A stretch of DNA of 64,000 bases, taken from the NCBI GenBank assembly GCA_015680685.1, contig MNCI01001903.1, positions 358,302 to 422,301 of the forward strand, in the 5' to 3' direction. The stretch is from Gnetum montanum (lineage: Eukaryota > Streptophyta > Gnetopsida > Gnetales > Gnetaceae). Below, one piece after another: positions 11,491 through 21,540 of the stretch. The notes under the pieces were generated by a model that saw only the letters and a program-made list of their open reading frames with translations, searched no databases and was not told where the DNA came from. Made by a program: the position numbers and the translations under genes. Positions within the stretch are counted from its first letter, which is position 1. Every line of letters starts with the position of its first letter.

Positions 11491-12649
11491 CTATGGCATG
11501 CAAGAGTAGTTTAATTTCATACATGGATGCATGGTAGTTTTAGGCCGTACCAGGCATATGGTGTTCATATTTCATGTGAATACTAATGCTGTAATTTTTC
11601 CATGATTTTTGAATTTTCAATTCTCATACTTTGTTTTGTCTTTAATGCTTAGGCATTAATGCATAAAAAGAAACAGAAGAAACTATCCTGAGGGCATGAA
11701 AATGAAGACAATGTAGGAAGTAATAAAAATAGTAAAAATAAAACATCCAACGCAATGCAGCCATGTGGGATAAGTTAAAATAGGGTGAAAGGGGATTGAA
11801 GTGTGGAGCGTGAGTTAGCGTTAGAGCGTGAATAACTAGGTGCGTGACGTAACGTGAGTTACAGGGTAGGGTGTGCAGCACGAGCTACAAGGTAGGAAAA
11901 ATAGCATGAGCACCAGGGCAGGGTAGACAGTGTGAGTAATAGAGCAGGGCAGATAGCGTGAGTAACAGGGCAGGCAAAATAGCGTGAGCACCAGAGTAGG
12001 GCGGACATGAGCAGCAGGATGAAGGGCAAGGGAGGCAAAGGGAAGAAGTAGGCAATCTTGGCATTCATAGCGGAGAGCAAAGAATTGCTCCAATGCCTTC
12101 CTCAACCCAGGATTTCTTCATGGCCTAGGACTCTGCGCAAGTATGTTTTCTCTCGCTCTTGTAGCGCAACGTGAGCAACCGTGTAAGCTGTTAGGGCCAC
12201 CGTTTTGATAATATTTTGGAGTGAAAATGATTTGAATTTGGTGTTAGGTCTCCTGGCTCAATTTGTTTCATGTTATGTCTTGGGGTTTTGTCGTAAATTT
12301 GGGACATCCGGGCGTTACAGGGTTTTATGGAGCTTGCCATTTTCTAGAATTGCTGTTTTTCCTTGGGCCCTGGCTTGAGTTGTAGAGACGTGGGTGTGGC
12401 ATGAGTTTGAATCGTAGGGACACGTGTGTCCTAGTATGAGTTTAAATCCCAGGGATGCGTGTGTACCCTAGCGTGAGTTGCAGGGCATGCCAAAGCCTGC
12501 AAATTTTTTTTATTTTTTGGATGATCAGTTGGCGTCGTTTGAGCGTGAGCAACCCAGGGTATGCGCAGTGTGAGCGGCCCAAGGTATGAGCGTGGGTGCA
12601 GGGGTTGAGAGGGCGTGAGTGTCTAGAGAAAAGTGATTTTTGTCAATTT

Positions 12650-12985
12650 TTTCCTAGGAATGAGAGCCCTAGGAAACTATGATTTTTTGGCAATTTTTTC
12701 CTGGGCATGAGTGCCCCAGAAACCTGCAATTTTTTTAGCAATTTTTGCTTGGGTGTGAGCACCCCAGGAAACTGCAATTTTTTAGCAATTTTTGCCTGGG
12801 CATGAGCACCCCAGGAAACTACGATTTTTTGGCAATTTTTGCCTAGGCGTGAGCACCCCAGGAAACTACGATTTTTTATGTCTAGAGCAAAACTGCAATT
12901 TTTGCGTCTGGGGAAAAACTATTATTTTTGTGTATGGGGAAAAACTGCAATTTTTGTGTTTGGGGTAAAACTGTGATTTTTGGTG
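12650..12985. repeat. Hairpin-bearing tandem repeats, about 47 bp then about 26 bp
   Basis: About five imperfect copies of a unit near 47 bp each contain cctgggcatgagcacccc plus agg, an inverted CCTGGG/CCCAGG pair around a short loop, followed by aaactacgattttttggcaa. The units then shorten to about 26 bp built on ctggggaaaaactg and tttttgtg. Every long unit could form a hairpin on either strand. Confidence 0.75.
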
Positions 12986-13044
12986 TCTGGGGCAAGTTCT
13001 CAGCTGCTTTTGCCACGTAAGTCATGTGATCACATGATTTACAG

Positions 13045-13142
13045 TGTGAGTCGCATTTGTGGGTTGTAGCGTGAGCTATGTTGTCAATGCATTTGTGAGT
13101 CGCATTTGTGGGTTGTAGCGTGAGCTATGTTGTCAATGCATT
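13045..13142. repeat. Perfect 49-bp tandem duplication
   Basis: Bases 13045-13093 and 13094-13142 are identical (unit starts tgtgagtcgcatttg). A perfect copy in an element whose LTRs differ at about one base in eight must be much younger than the insertion, or is an assembly artefact. Confidence 0.9.
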
Positions 13143-13640
13143 CCTTAGTCACGTTTTACTGCATCATGCACTGCAGCGTGAGTTCCCTGGAAACTAGCGC
13201 GTGGGTAACTCATTCGCTTAGTGTTACTGGTCATTTGTACGCTTTTGTTTTTTACTTTCTTGGGTTAGACAGTGAATGTACATGTTTTGTATTTGCAAAT
13301 AAATTTTTTAAATGTACCCCAGCAAGCATTAAATTCATCAAATAGACATTGATGTCCTTGTCTCTTGGGGCGGGCTTGTGTTTGTGTTTGTGTTGAAGGT
13401 TAGATTTATTTTCTTATTTATTTATTTATTTTATTTATTTTATATGTTTTAAGTTACTTACCTAAGGTTTTGGCTCTATGTAGGGGACCTAAGCCTTTTC
13501 TCCTTGTGGTCAAACTTGTTGGTGTGCTATCTTGGTTTGGCCCTTTGGAACCGAACTTGCCTAGTTATGACATGCAGATCGGGGTGCATGTAATATGGTT
13601 TCATTTGAATGTTGGCACCTTTTTATCATTTATTTTGCAG

Positions 13641-13826
13641 AATTTCAACGTTGTCATATGGTCTCATTTGAGTGAGCAACTAACTCGTGACATTGTTGAG
13701 ACCATGTTGCCTGGCTCAACACAAGGCATGTTAGCTTTTATTATTGACATAGACGAGGGACCATATGTAATCGAGGGGGGTGCTCCTGAAGGTCCTAGAT
13801 CAACACGTCCTCTGACCCATGTGTGG
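13641..13826 (+). CDS. Antisense gene, possible early exon
   Basis: A TTTTGCAG acceptor ends at 13640. The following frame reads WSHLSEQLTRDIVETMLP and AFIIDIDEGPYVIEGGAPEG, which looks like real protein. The frame stays open to 13958, so the exon end is uncertain; the donor-like site at 13827 does not match the phase of the next exon. Confidence 0.35.
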
Positions 13827-14015
13827 GTATTTCCATCTTGCAGCCATTACAACAGTAGTAGCACACTTTTTCTAACCTGCCATGTACATACACTATTCCA
13901 AAATCTGCTTGGAATAGTATACAGAGTAGACAAGTATGCTCTTTTATACTTGTATTAACTTTGGTTCCTTTAACGTTATATCATTGCTTATGCATGAATA
14001 GTTTTTCTTTTGCAG

Positions 14016-14287
14016 GCCCCATTTTGCTGAGCATGGATTGCATAAGGATGATAGCGGGCTTGCCTTAGCGCGCACAGCCTTGGAGGAATTCATGATGGGC
14101 CCCACTCTTCATGCTGCAGTGCTAGGCCAGACCAACGATGCTATTGTTAATTATCCCAATCAATTCTCTAGGGCCCTTGAACGTTGTCAAGTTCGCAGCT
14201 AGCTGCATGAGGATTGGTCTCCTGATGGGCCAATTTTTCCTCAAACGGTTGATCTTGCAACTAGTGTGCCTACTCCATTTGCTAACG
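14016..14287 (+). CDS. Antisense gene exon with one stop
   Basis: It follows the acceptor TTTGCAG at 14015 and ends at donor g|gtaaat. The frame reads HFAEHGLHKDDSGLALART and EDWSPDGPIFPQTVDLATS, broken by one TAG (14200-14202). Leaving phase 1, it joins the exon at 14389 without frame loss. Confidence 0.55.
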
Positions 14288-14388
14288 GTAAATGGTTCTG
14301 TTTTAGGCTTGGCTTTCATTTTTTTGTTAGATCATTGCTTATCATGCTCCTAACTTCTTGTCCAATGTCTTCTTTGTCTTTTCTATAG

Positions 14389-14834
14389 TGGTCATTTCTC
14401 TTGATGAGGTTACTATCATATCTAGATGCACTGAGGCCACTCTCTTTATGAAGTTTGGAGAGACAGAGAAATCACAACGGTGGTTGCACAAGAAGGCACC
14501 TAAACAAATCATTAGTTGTCTTACCAATGTAGGCTTGATGGAACTATTTACTACCTTGACTCCTAGCATTCCCATGACCGAAATGGTTTCCATTGTTGAC
14601 TCTTTTAACGATGATGTTTCCTATTTTACTACACGAGTTCGGGGAGTTAAGGTTTGTTTCCACCTCACCATCGAATTATTTTTTGATCTTTTCGATGTAC
14701 CAGCGGATGGTGCTAAGGTGGCAGTGGATAGAGGAACTAGGGAAGGCTGTGTGATCAAGGAACTTGAAGACTGGCTAGGTGTATCACGGGGTGCTAAGGG
14801 TTTTTCCATGCAAGCTGATACTCGCTTGACAGAG
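14389..14834 (+). CDS. Antisense gene, longest open exon (domain-bearing)
   Basis: This exon has an acceptor TTCTATAG and a strong donor GAG|GTAAAT and is fully open for about 148 codons. It contains KFGETEKSQRWLHKKAPKQI, then SIPMTEMVSIVDSFNDDVSY, then TTRVRGVKVCFHLTIE and DLFDVPADGAKVAV. The VRG...F...DLFDVP pattern recalls the putative plant transposon protein family found in other plant retroelements and transposons, but I cannot confirm this by search. Confidence 0.6.
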
Positions 14835-14969
14835 GTAAATTTTCTATACTCGCTCTTTAGAGCATGAGCGTTCCCTAAGTCTCTTTCCCAAACAAGAAGT
14901 CTTGGGATTGAGTTTGCACGTGTTATGCACTCAATCTTGGAGACTGGTATGTGCTACAATTGGGCGTAG

Positions 14970-15482
14970 TTCCTTGTATTAGGCCTTTGTGGAGAGATCA
15001 TTAGGCTACGTTCCAATGTTGATGCTAAATCCCACTTTACCTTTGCCTTTTTTGTGGGCTATCTCTATAGGTTTGCTGAGTTCTTAGTGGTCTATGGGGA
15101 TAACCATTATGTGTTAAGAGATCATTCACAATTGTCTCGCCCCTGGGTCCATCATCTATTTAACACTACTAGATCCCAAGATCCACCTAAAGACATCAAA
15201 GAATTTGTCTCTATCACAACAGGAGGTGCAGCCAGTCATTCCCACCACTCGCGTGATAGCTTGGGGTTGGAACCACCTAAACTGCATACAATGATCAGGA
15301 GAGCTGAGCGCTTGATTCATGAGACCATCGGGAAGGCCNGATCAGGAGAGCTGAGCGCTTGATTCATGAGACCATCGGGAAGGCCAAGGCTAAGGTGAAA
15401 AGGGTTGAGCGTTCAAGGGAACCTGTTACTGAGGTGAGACCGCCGAGGGCAAAGAAGATTTGATTCATCTTGCCATGAGTGG
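14970..15482 (+). CDS. Antisense gene exon crossing the assembly seam
   Basis: The frame reads LGLCGEIIRLRSNVDAKSHF, YLYRFAEFLVVYGDNHYVL and DPPKDIKEFVSITTGG. It contains the duplicated 46-mer and N at 15293-15385; if the duplication is collapsed the frame continues as AKVKRVERSREPVTE. Two TGA codons follow before the donor at 15483. An alternative donor lies at 15434 but leaves the wrong phase for the next exon. Confidence 0.45.
15293..15385. other. Assembly seam: N flanked by a perfect 46-bp duplication
   Basis: Bases 15293-15338 and 15340-15385 are identical and separated by a single N at 15339. This is the pattern left when two contig ends that overlap by 46 bp are joined without merging. 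The true sequence most likely has one copy and no N. Confidence 0.9.
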
Positions 15483-15595
15483 GTAAGATTTTCTTTTTGC
15501 TTTAAGTATTTTTTATCGCTTTTTGAATTTATTTGCTTACTTGAATATGCCTACCTATTATGTCATGCTAACTTTAGATTTGTTGGTGTTAACAG

Positions 15596-15874
15596 AGGGT
15601 ACCCCCGAGAGGGAAAGGGAAGAATTAGCTCCAATGGGTGAGCCTGAAATGGTTATCATTGAGTGTGATGAAGAGGAAGAAACAAGAGAAGAAGCAGTTG
15701 AGGCTATTCCCATCTTACGGGAAGAGGATGAAACGGATACCATGGGAGTGACACTTGACGAAGCTTTAGATGCCCTTAAGCATTCAAGCAAGGAGAAAGG
15801 TGTTTTTGATGGTTTCTTTGATGGGTCTCTACACCTTGGTGATCCACCTGAGCTGACTAGCAAAGGGCCATTTG
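15596..15874 (+). CDS. Antisense gene, acidic exon
   Basis: Between acceptor TTAACAG and donor TTTG|GTAAGT the frame is open and strongly acidic (PEREREELAPMGEPEMVIIE, then CDEEEETREEAVEA, then LDEALDALKHSSKEKG and FDGFFDGSLHLGDPPEL). The exon enters and leaves in phase 1. Such acidic linkers are common in retroelement and nuclear proteins but do not show function. Confidence 0.6.
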
Positions 15875-15958
15875 GTAAGTCTTGTTAGTTTGATCTGCAT
15901 TTCGTATCTTCTTAGCTTTGTACATTGTTTTAATTATCATGACTCTTCTTAACATCAG

Positions 15959-16162
15959 ACATGGATCCTGAAGAGCCCGAAGCACATGCATCTCAGGCAG
16001 ATGGGTTGGAGTTAGAGGCCCCAGTTGAGATGCCTTCCCATATAGATTCAACATCCACCAATCCATTGAGGCTGTGGCATGACATGCCCAATAAAGTAGA
16101 CTTTGTTACTAGCATCGTCAACGATGTTGTTGCTTGTCTGCAACAGGCTCATCCTGAATTAG
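15959..16162 (+). CDS. Antisense gene, small exon
   Basis: Acceptor AACATCAG and donor TTAG|GTGTGT frame a fully open exon (DPEEPEAHASQADGLELEAP, then VDFVTSIVNDVVACLQQAHP). The codon split across each intron is completed exactly by the neighbouring exons. Confidence 0.6.
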
Positions 16163-16257
16163 GTGTGTACTTTATACTAAGTGCCTGAGTTCATTGTGTT
16201 TTTTGCGTCTATTGGAGGTTTCTTGTTGGCTCATATATGTAATGTTTGTACTTGTAG

Positions 16258-17229
16258 GTGCGAAGCTTCAATGGAGTCCTTCCGAGGCTACCCATATTGA
16301 TGGTCTCCTGGAATTGTCCAAAGATATCAAGCAAATTCCAAGAGGGATTTATGATGCGGTTTCGGGTTGTGTTGTTCCTAATGCCAAGTCTCTCTGGACC
16401 TGCAGGTGCTCAATTGAACAGTTATGGCTTGAAATTCAATCATTGAAGGAAAATCTGGCAAAGGTGATAGAGGAGAGGAATGACTTGCAAGCCCGTTATG
16501 ATTTTGCCTCTGCTAGATTGGCAGGTGATAGTACCTGGCGTACATCTGAGATCACCTATGCATGTTATTGGGCAGGCTTGAATAGCAAGGTGTAGGCAAT
16601 TTGCGATCTGGCCGAACAGAGGGCCCAGATGGATTTTTTGAATAGGAAGTGCCATGACTGGAAATATTTTGCATCCAAAGTATGTAAATGGGGCCACGAT
16701 CAGAAAGATCATAAGCAACAATACAAAAAATGGTTGAAGGAGGAATCATTTGAACATCGCCAGTTGGAGATGTTCGTGGAGGGGTTAGGCTTGTGCTCTT
16801 CCTATGATAAGTTTTTTGAGTGTACAGAAGTGGAGGGGTCTCCTAAGAGATCCATTACCACTGCCTCTGGGGAAGCTTCAACAAGTATGTTCTCTCTTGA
16901 GTGCCCTTCCTGGTCTTTAGTGGACAAGGGTAAAACCTTAGCCAATATCAACCTCAAACTTGAGAAATACTAGGCATGCGTGCCCGAAGAAGAGATTCTA
17001 TGGCGCCTGGAAGCTAATATCAGGCCTTCTTCTCTTGTGAGTGTTTTAATCTTGTATCGTTTTATTGCTTTTAATTATCTTTTCCTTTTTAGTATTTTTC
17101 TCTTTTATCTGTTTGTTTGTGTTTACTTATTTTGTTGTTTTGTTTTCCTTTTTGTGATAGGGACGTGGTGGTGGTGAGGCTGGCCCTAGTGGGACGGGAG
17201 TTGATGATGTAGAGGAGTTTGGGGACTAG
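16258..17229 (+). CDS. Antisense gene, coiled-coil terminal exons
   Basis: After the acceptor CTTGTAG the frame reads KLQWSPSEATHIDGLLELSK and then a likely coiled coil with leucine/isoleucine heptads (IEQLWLEIQSLKENLAKVIE to ERNDLQARYDFASARL). A TAG at 16593 and another at 16971 interrupt it, while lysine- and glutamate-rich helix continues between them. The last intron (17037-17160) keeps phase 0 and the short final exon is glycine-rich and acidic. Confidence 0.6.
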
Positions 17230-17751
17230 CCCCCTCCTAATACTAATGCATGATTTGGCTTGTTAGTCTTGTCAGTCTTGTCATTTCTTTGTTACTTTGT
17301 TTTTGTTATTTTTGAAATATGTGAAGACAAATGTAACATGATCATGGTGTGATATGTCGTCATCCTATTACCATGTTAACACTCCTATTACATATATTTA
17401 TATATTTTGTTTTTCTTTTTCGAGTTTATTTGTGAACGTAAATGTAAATTGGAATCACAACCGGTAAACATAAGATAAATGGAAATCGCAATTTGTGAAA
17501 TGTAAATGATGATGATGTGGCGGGATTTTGGTAAATTGGTAATGTACTGTGCTCTAGTTTAAAGCCATTTTGGGCTACACGCATCAGTTTAAAGTCATGA
17601 TGGACTATTGCATCTTTGTCAAAGAAAAGGAGGAGATTGTAGTTGTTTCAGTGAATTTTAAAAGGGATCGGCCATTTCTGACCATGGCTAGTTTAACGTC
17701 GCTGTGGACATTTGGTAGTTTAACGTCATTCCGAACGCTTGGTAGTTTGTC
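17230..17751. other. Element B AT-rich block between antisense gene and protease
   Basis: This carries the likely 3' flank of the antisense gene, T-rich and without ORFs. From 17560 to 17750 a loose repeat of tagtttaacgtc and tagtttaaagtc occurs about five times. No LTR or inverted-repeat ends are visible that would show a separate insertion. Confidence 0.55.
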
Positions 17752-18621
17752 TTAGTTGTTGATTTGCTTCTTTAATTTTTTTAATTTGCTATGAAGGGTG
17801 GAACATGTAGGCATGATCTTATACTCATCATCCCCCTTGCTGGATACGTCAAATGCTAGTTCCGACCAAGGGACATATGTGGGAATGGCTCCTATGTCTG
17901 CATCTTCTGTTGCTTCCTCTGTTTTAGGAAGGTCGCAGGCTGAAGATTGACCATTGTCTAGGGCCTCACTAGTGTTGTCTTGCTTAGGTTTAGAGAGTTC
18001 AACCTCTAACCCTTGGTTCGTTCCTACGTGTGAGGAAGTAAATGATGTTGTTGCATCCCCGTGTATGACGATTTCACCACCCTCGTAGGGTAGGTAAATT
18101 TCTTGATGAATTGGTAATGATACGACTTTTAATTGAGCTAACCAAGGCCATCCCAAAATCAAATTGAATCCCGGCATCTCATCAATGACTACAAATTCGA
18201 CCAATGTGGGGAAGCAGTCCCCTGCTATGAAGTCCAAGGTAATCATGCCTTTTACCACGACACAGAAACCACTGAAAGATTTCAAGAACGATGTTGTCGT
18301 TGGCCGTATTTGTTCAGCGAGGCCTAGTCATTCAATGATAGAGAAAGGTATTACATTTGTTGCCACTCCATCATCGACATGCACCCTATGTATCTTAAAT
18401 TGGTCAATTTGTATCGTTATAAACATAGGGGCGGTAGTGACCTCTCCCATTTTTCCGTCTCGTTTAATGTCATTGGCATGAAATCCAAGAGATGTGGTTC
18501 TCGATTCTTGATTTGGAGACAACATAGCGTAAATGGATGGTTCATTTGCAGGAAGATCTTCACTAGCAGGGATTGAAGTCAACATACGCACTAGAGCTTC
18601 CTGATGCACCAGGGAGGTCAT
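17752..18621 (-). pseudogene. Element B aspartic protease region
   Basis: The minus strand reads FKIHRVHVDDGVATNVIPFS at about 18340, the retropepsin active-site block with Asp-Gly kept but DDGVATN in place of D-S/G-G-S-G-V-N. After a stop it reads GLAEQIRPT and FSGFCVVVKGMITLDF, then GFNLILGWPWLAQL, the ILGRPWL block. The acidic tail ends KKLKKQINN at 17752. Protease would cut the Gag-Pol polyprotein. RT does not follow here; it starts about 6.3 kb further on. Confidence 0.8.
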
Positions 18622-18654
18622 TACTAGGTCACATAGGCTTAGAGAGGTGTTCTT

Positions 18655-21540
18655 TTATTTTAAGGCCTCTATAACCTGAGTCAGGGAACTGGCCAAGTCT
18701 TTGTTGTTTGGAATATTTATATCTTTTGATACTTGATCCATTTGACCCAACATTTGTATCTCTCGTGTAAGAGTTTTTACCTTATTAACTACAGCTGTTA
18801 GGTTTGGGACATTGGACACTCCCGAGTTCTTATCTTGATGACTCATGCTAGGCTGATCAGTAACTGGAACCATAGGGATAACATTCAACAGTGTGGGTTT
18901 TGGCAGTTCTAACTCATGACCATGATGTTCTTTTGCCAAACGTTCCCTGGTCATTCTGTTGACGAGGTTTTCTCACAAGGGTCGCAGGGGAACTGTTGGG
19001 GGTGGCACATCAGAGTGTTTTGGCACTTGGATTACAAATGGAACAGGTTGGGTTTGCGATGACCATTTTGTTGTTGCAACCACCAGGTGTACTCAGATGA
19101 CAAATGGTTTTCACAGTGTAGGAGGTGCATGTGTGGCAGAAGGAGCTTATGGAGGTGTTAGTGTAGACATGGTTTCAGCAGGCGCACGAATCACAAAAGG
19201 CCTTTGTGGGACGTCTTGTTCATTGCCAATATGGATGGTGTTAATCACATAGGGTGCCTCTTTGGTGTTAAGAGGGTCTTTGTAGACCCCCATAGTCTGA
19301 TTTTGAGGTCTTACTGGGTTGGCCTCATCAAAGACTATCTCACATCTATCAATCATACATTGTATGTCTTGTTTTAGGGTAAAGCAGTAGTCGGTCCCAT
19401 GTCCACATCATTGGTGATACTCATAGAATCTATCTAACCTAAAACCTCTTGGAACAGGGGGTTCATTAGCCATTGCCAATGTTGGATTTTTAACCAACTC
19501 ACAGTATCAGTCATGTCTTTGAGATGCTGCAGGAGACATTTGCTTGTGTTGAATCAACCTAGCCTTTAGACGTTGATCTAGTAATTGTGAAGGCTTCATG
19601 GGTAAGGGTGTGTACGGGGCAGGGTATTTTCGTTTGAAGGTACGAGTATGACTCGTGTTAGTGGTTCGGGTAGAGGAGGGTTGAGGTGTAGGTGTAGAAG
19701 TGGTTCTTTTATGACTGGTGGGGGTAACAGGTTGTTTCCCTTTTTGCCCTACGTTGTTGGGTCAAAATGTCTTTGCCACTGCTGTTACTATTGTTTTAGA
19801 CTTTTCTTTATCTTTCTTCGTATGTTGGCTTTTGAAAGTTAGGTAAGCTGGGTCATGACTTGTCTACATTGCCTCTTCTATGTTTTTGATTTGGATAAAT
19901 TCCTAACTCAAAGTGCGAGCATTCAGATAATAGAGTTTTGACTTAACGAAATCATTCATGGCACTCTTGAGGATTGTAAGTAAATACGTTTCCGGGATAG
20001 GCTTGTGAAGTTCGTTAAGGGAGACACTCCATCTTTAGATGAACTTTTGTACAGGCTCTAATGGTGCTTGTTTTATTTGGATTAGACTGTCTTGCGTGGC
20101 TTCAGGCTTTAGGTTATACTTAAAATGGGTAACGAATTGATGTAACAACTCCTCTAGAAAGGATATGGAGTTACGCGGTAGGGCTCGGTACTAGTCCAAG
20201 GCTTTCCCAGTTAAGGACATGGAGAACACACACAGGATTACATGAGGCCAGGCCTGAAGTAATAGACACTCTAATTGAAATGTCACCAGGTGAGCATTTG
20301 GATCTCCCTCTCCATTATACTTGGTCAACTGTGGCAATGAAATTCCTTTTGGTAGAGTCAATGGTGGCACTGAAGAGCTAATCGGATCATCCTAATAAAA
20401 ATCCATCACCTTGACTTCTTCAGTGTTTGCCATTTTGAGGTGCTTTACCTCATCGGTCAACACTTGCATCATTTTTCTAGCCTCTACCCATTCTTGGGCA
20501 CTAGGTGAACTAGCTGGTTGATTAGATTGAGCATGATAATAGTTATATTGTTGTGTGATTTTTGGGAAAGATGATTGTAGGGTTATTGATGGTTGTACTT
20601 GAGGGACATTCATGGATGGGATTGTAATAGGTGGTATGCTGTAATGAGCTGGTTGATGTTGTTGAATGACAGGTGTGGGCCACTGCCCAGTTACAAGTTT
20701 TGAGGAAACACCCTAAACCTATTGAGTTGAAGTAACGAAGGGTGTTCCTTGTATTTGCACTTGTGGTATATCATGAGTAGATGTAGAAGTGGATATCACG
20801 GATGGAATCCCAATTATTTGGGGTCGGAAGGTTGTTCCTATATTAACTTGAGAGGGGATTTGTTGGGGTTGTCCTTGTGAGAGGGAGGATAAAGTGGTAA
20901 TTGGAGGAATAACAAGGATGGGCATATTGAATTGGGTGTTGGTCATAGGGAAAGCAAGAGTGGGGGTGGATGCTTCCTGTTGGGAAACAGGTGCTTGAAT
21001 GTTTGTAAATGTATGAAGTAGGATAGTCTCTCCCGTGAAAAGGTGGAATAATGGGTTTGCATAAGTATGAGGACTGAGAGTGTGGTACGAATCCCCATGT
21101 TCGGATTGAGCTGTGAAATCATCTTCCTCATCTCCATTTTGAGGCTCGATGGTGGGTTGCTGCAAGGTTTGATTCCTTGCCATGAGGAGCTGGGATATGA
21201 GTTCATGATGGGATTCAGAGAGGGGAATCACATCATACACTGAGGGGATAAAGTTATGGCCTCCCTTATAGATGAGTTTGTAATGTCATTTTGCTTCCAT
21301 TTCCGTGCGATCAATGGGTAGGTTAGCTTGGATCTTTATGCAGATGAAGTTGTATTGTTCCAGGGTGAGGATTGTATAGGCAGGTTCCTTGCCTTGTAGC
21401 CTAAGTGACCGACGAGTTGGTCCTTAAGGGTTCATCTCTTCAAGGATGACTATGGGTTCAGTTGCGGTTACAGGATTTGAAATTTCGGTATTAAGGTCAG
21501 AAACAGGAAATGTTGCTTTGATCTAAGAAGATTCCATGTG
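18655..21540 (-). pseudogene. Element B gag, decayed
   Basis: The minus strand holds a long Tat-like Gag. The N-terminal part is proline-, serine- and glutamine-rich (20719-21240). The capsid part reads GISLPQLTKYNGEGDPNAHL, then SMSLTGKALD and LLHQFVTHFKYNL (about 20060-20390), matching the Tat pattern KYDGTGDPxxHL. A cysteine-histidine segment near 19380-19430 (FYEYHQ*CGHGTDYCFTLKQ) resembles the gag zinc region of this lineage. A C-terminal linker (18655-18954) leads to protease. Stops occur every 50 to 150 codons. Gag would form the particle packaging the RNA. Confidence 0.8.

Larger units (their letters stand above)
11491..13460. other. Element B non-coding block between RT and the antisense gene
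   Basis: This stretch has no credible ORF. From about 11800 to 12020 it repeats short units built on gcgtgagtaacagggcagg and gcgtgagcaccag. Further repeats are listed separately at 12650-12985 and 13045-13142. The word GCGTGAG recurs throughout and links this block in style with B's LTRs and leader. A T-rich run at 13395-13455 precedes the antisense gene. Confidence 0.65.
13641..17229 (+). pseudogene. Multi-exon gene on the opposite strand inside element B
   Basis: On the plus strand, opposite to B's gag and pol, coding stretches are separated by introns with GT-AG ends. Introns at 14288-14388, 15875-15958, 16163-16257 and 17037-17160 join exons in exactly matching phase, and 14835-14969 also fits. 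The final exon ends GTGVDDVEEFGD and stop at 17227-17229. The predicted protein has a central globular part (14389-15433), an acidic part and a coiled-coil C-terminal part. Stops inside exons (14200, 15461, 15476, 16593, 16971) are all TAG or TGA that one C-to-T change could make from CAG or CGA, as expected from decay at methylated cytosines. The 5' end is unresolved; coding may start as early as 13470. The function is unknown. A resemblance to the 'putative plant transposon protein' family (VRGVKVCF...FDLFDVPADG) is only an impression. Confidence 0.65.

Noticed and set aside
11491-17751. Independent transposon inserted into element B between protease and RT
   Set aside because: No LTRs, terminal inverted repeats or target duplication could be found at the ends; kept only as an alternative for the antisense-gene finding.
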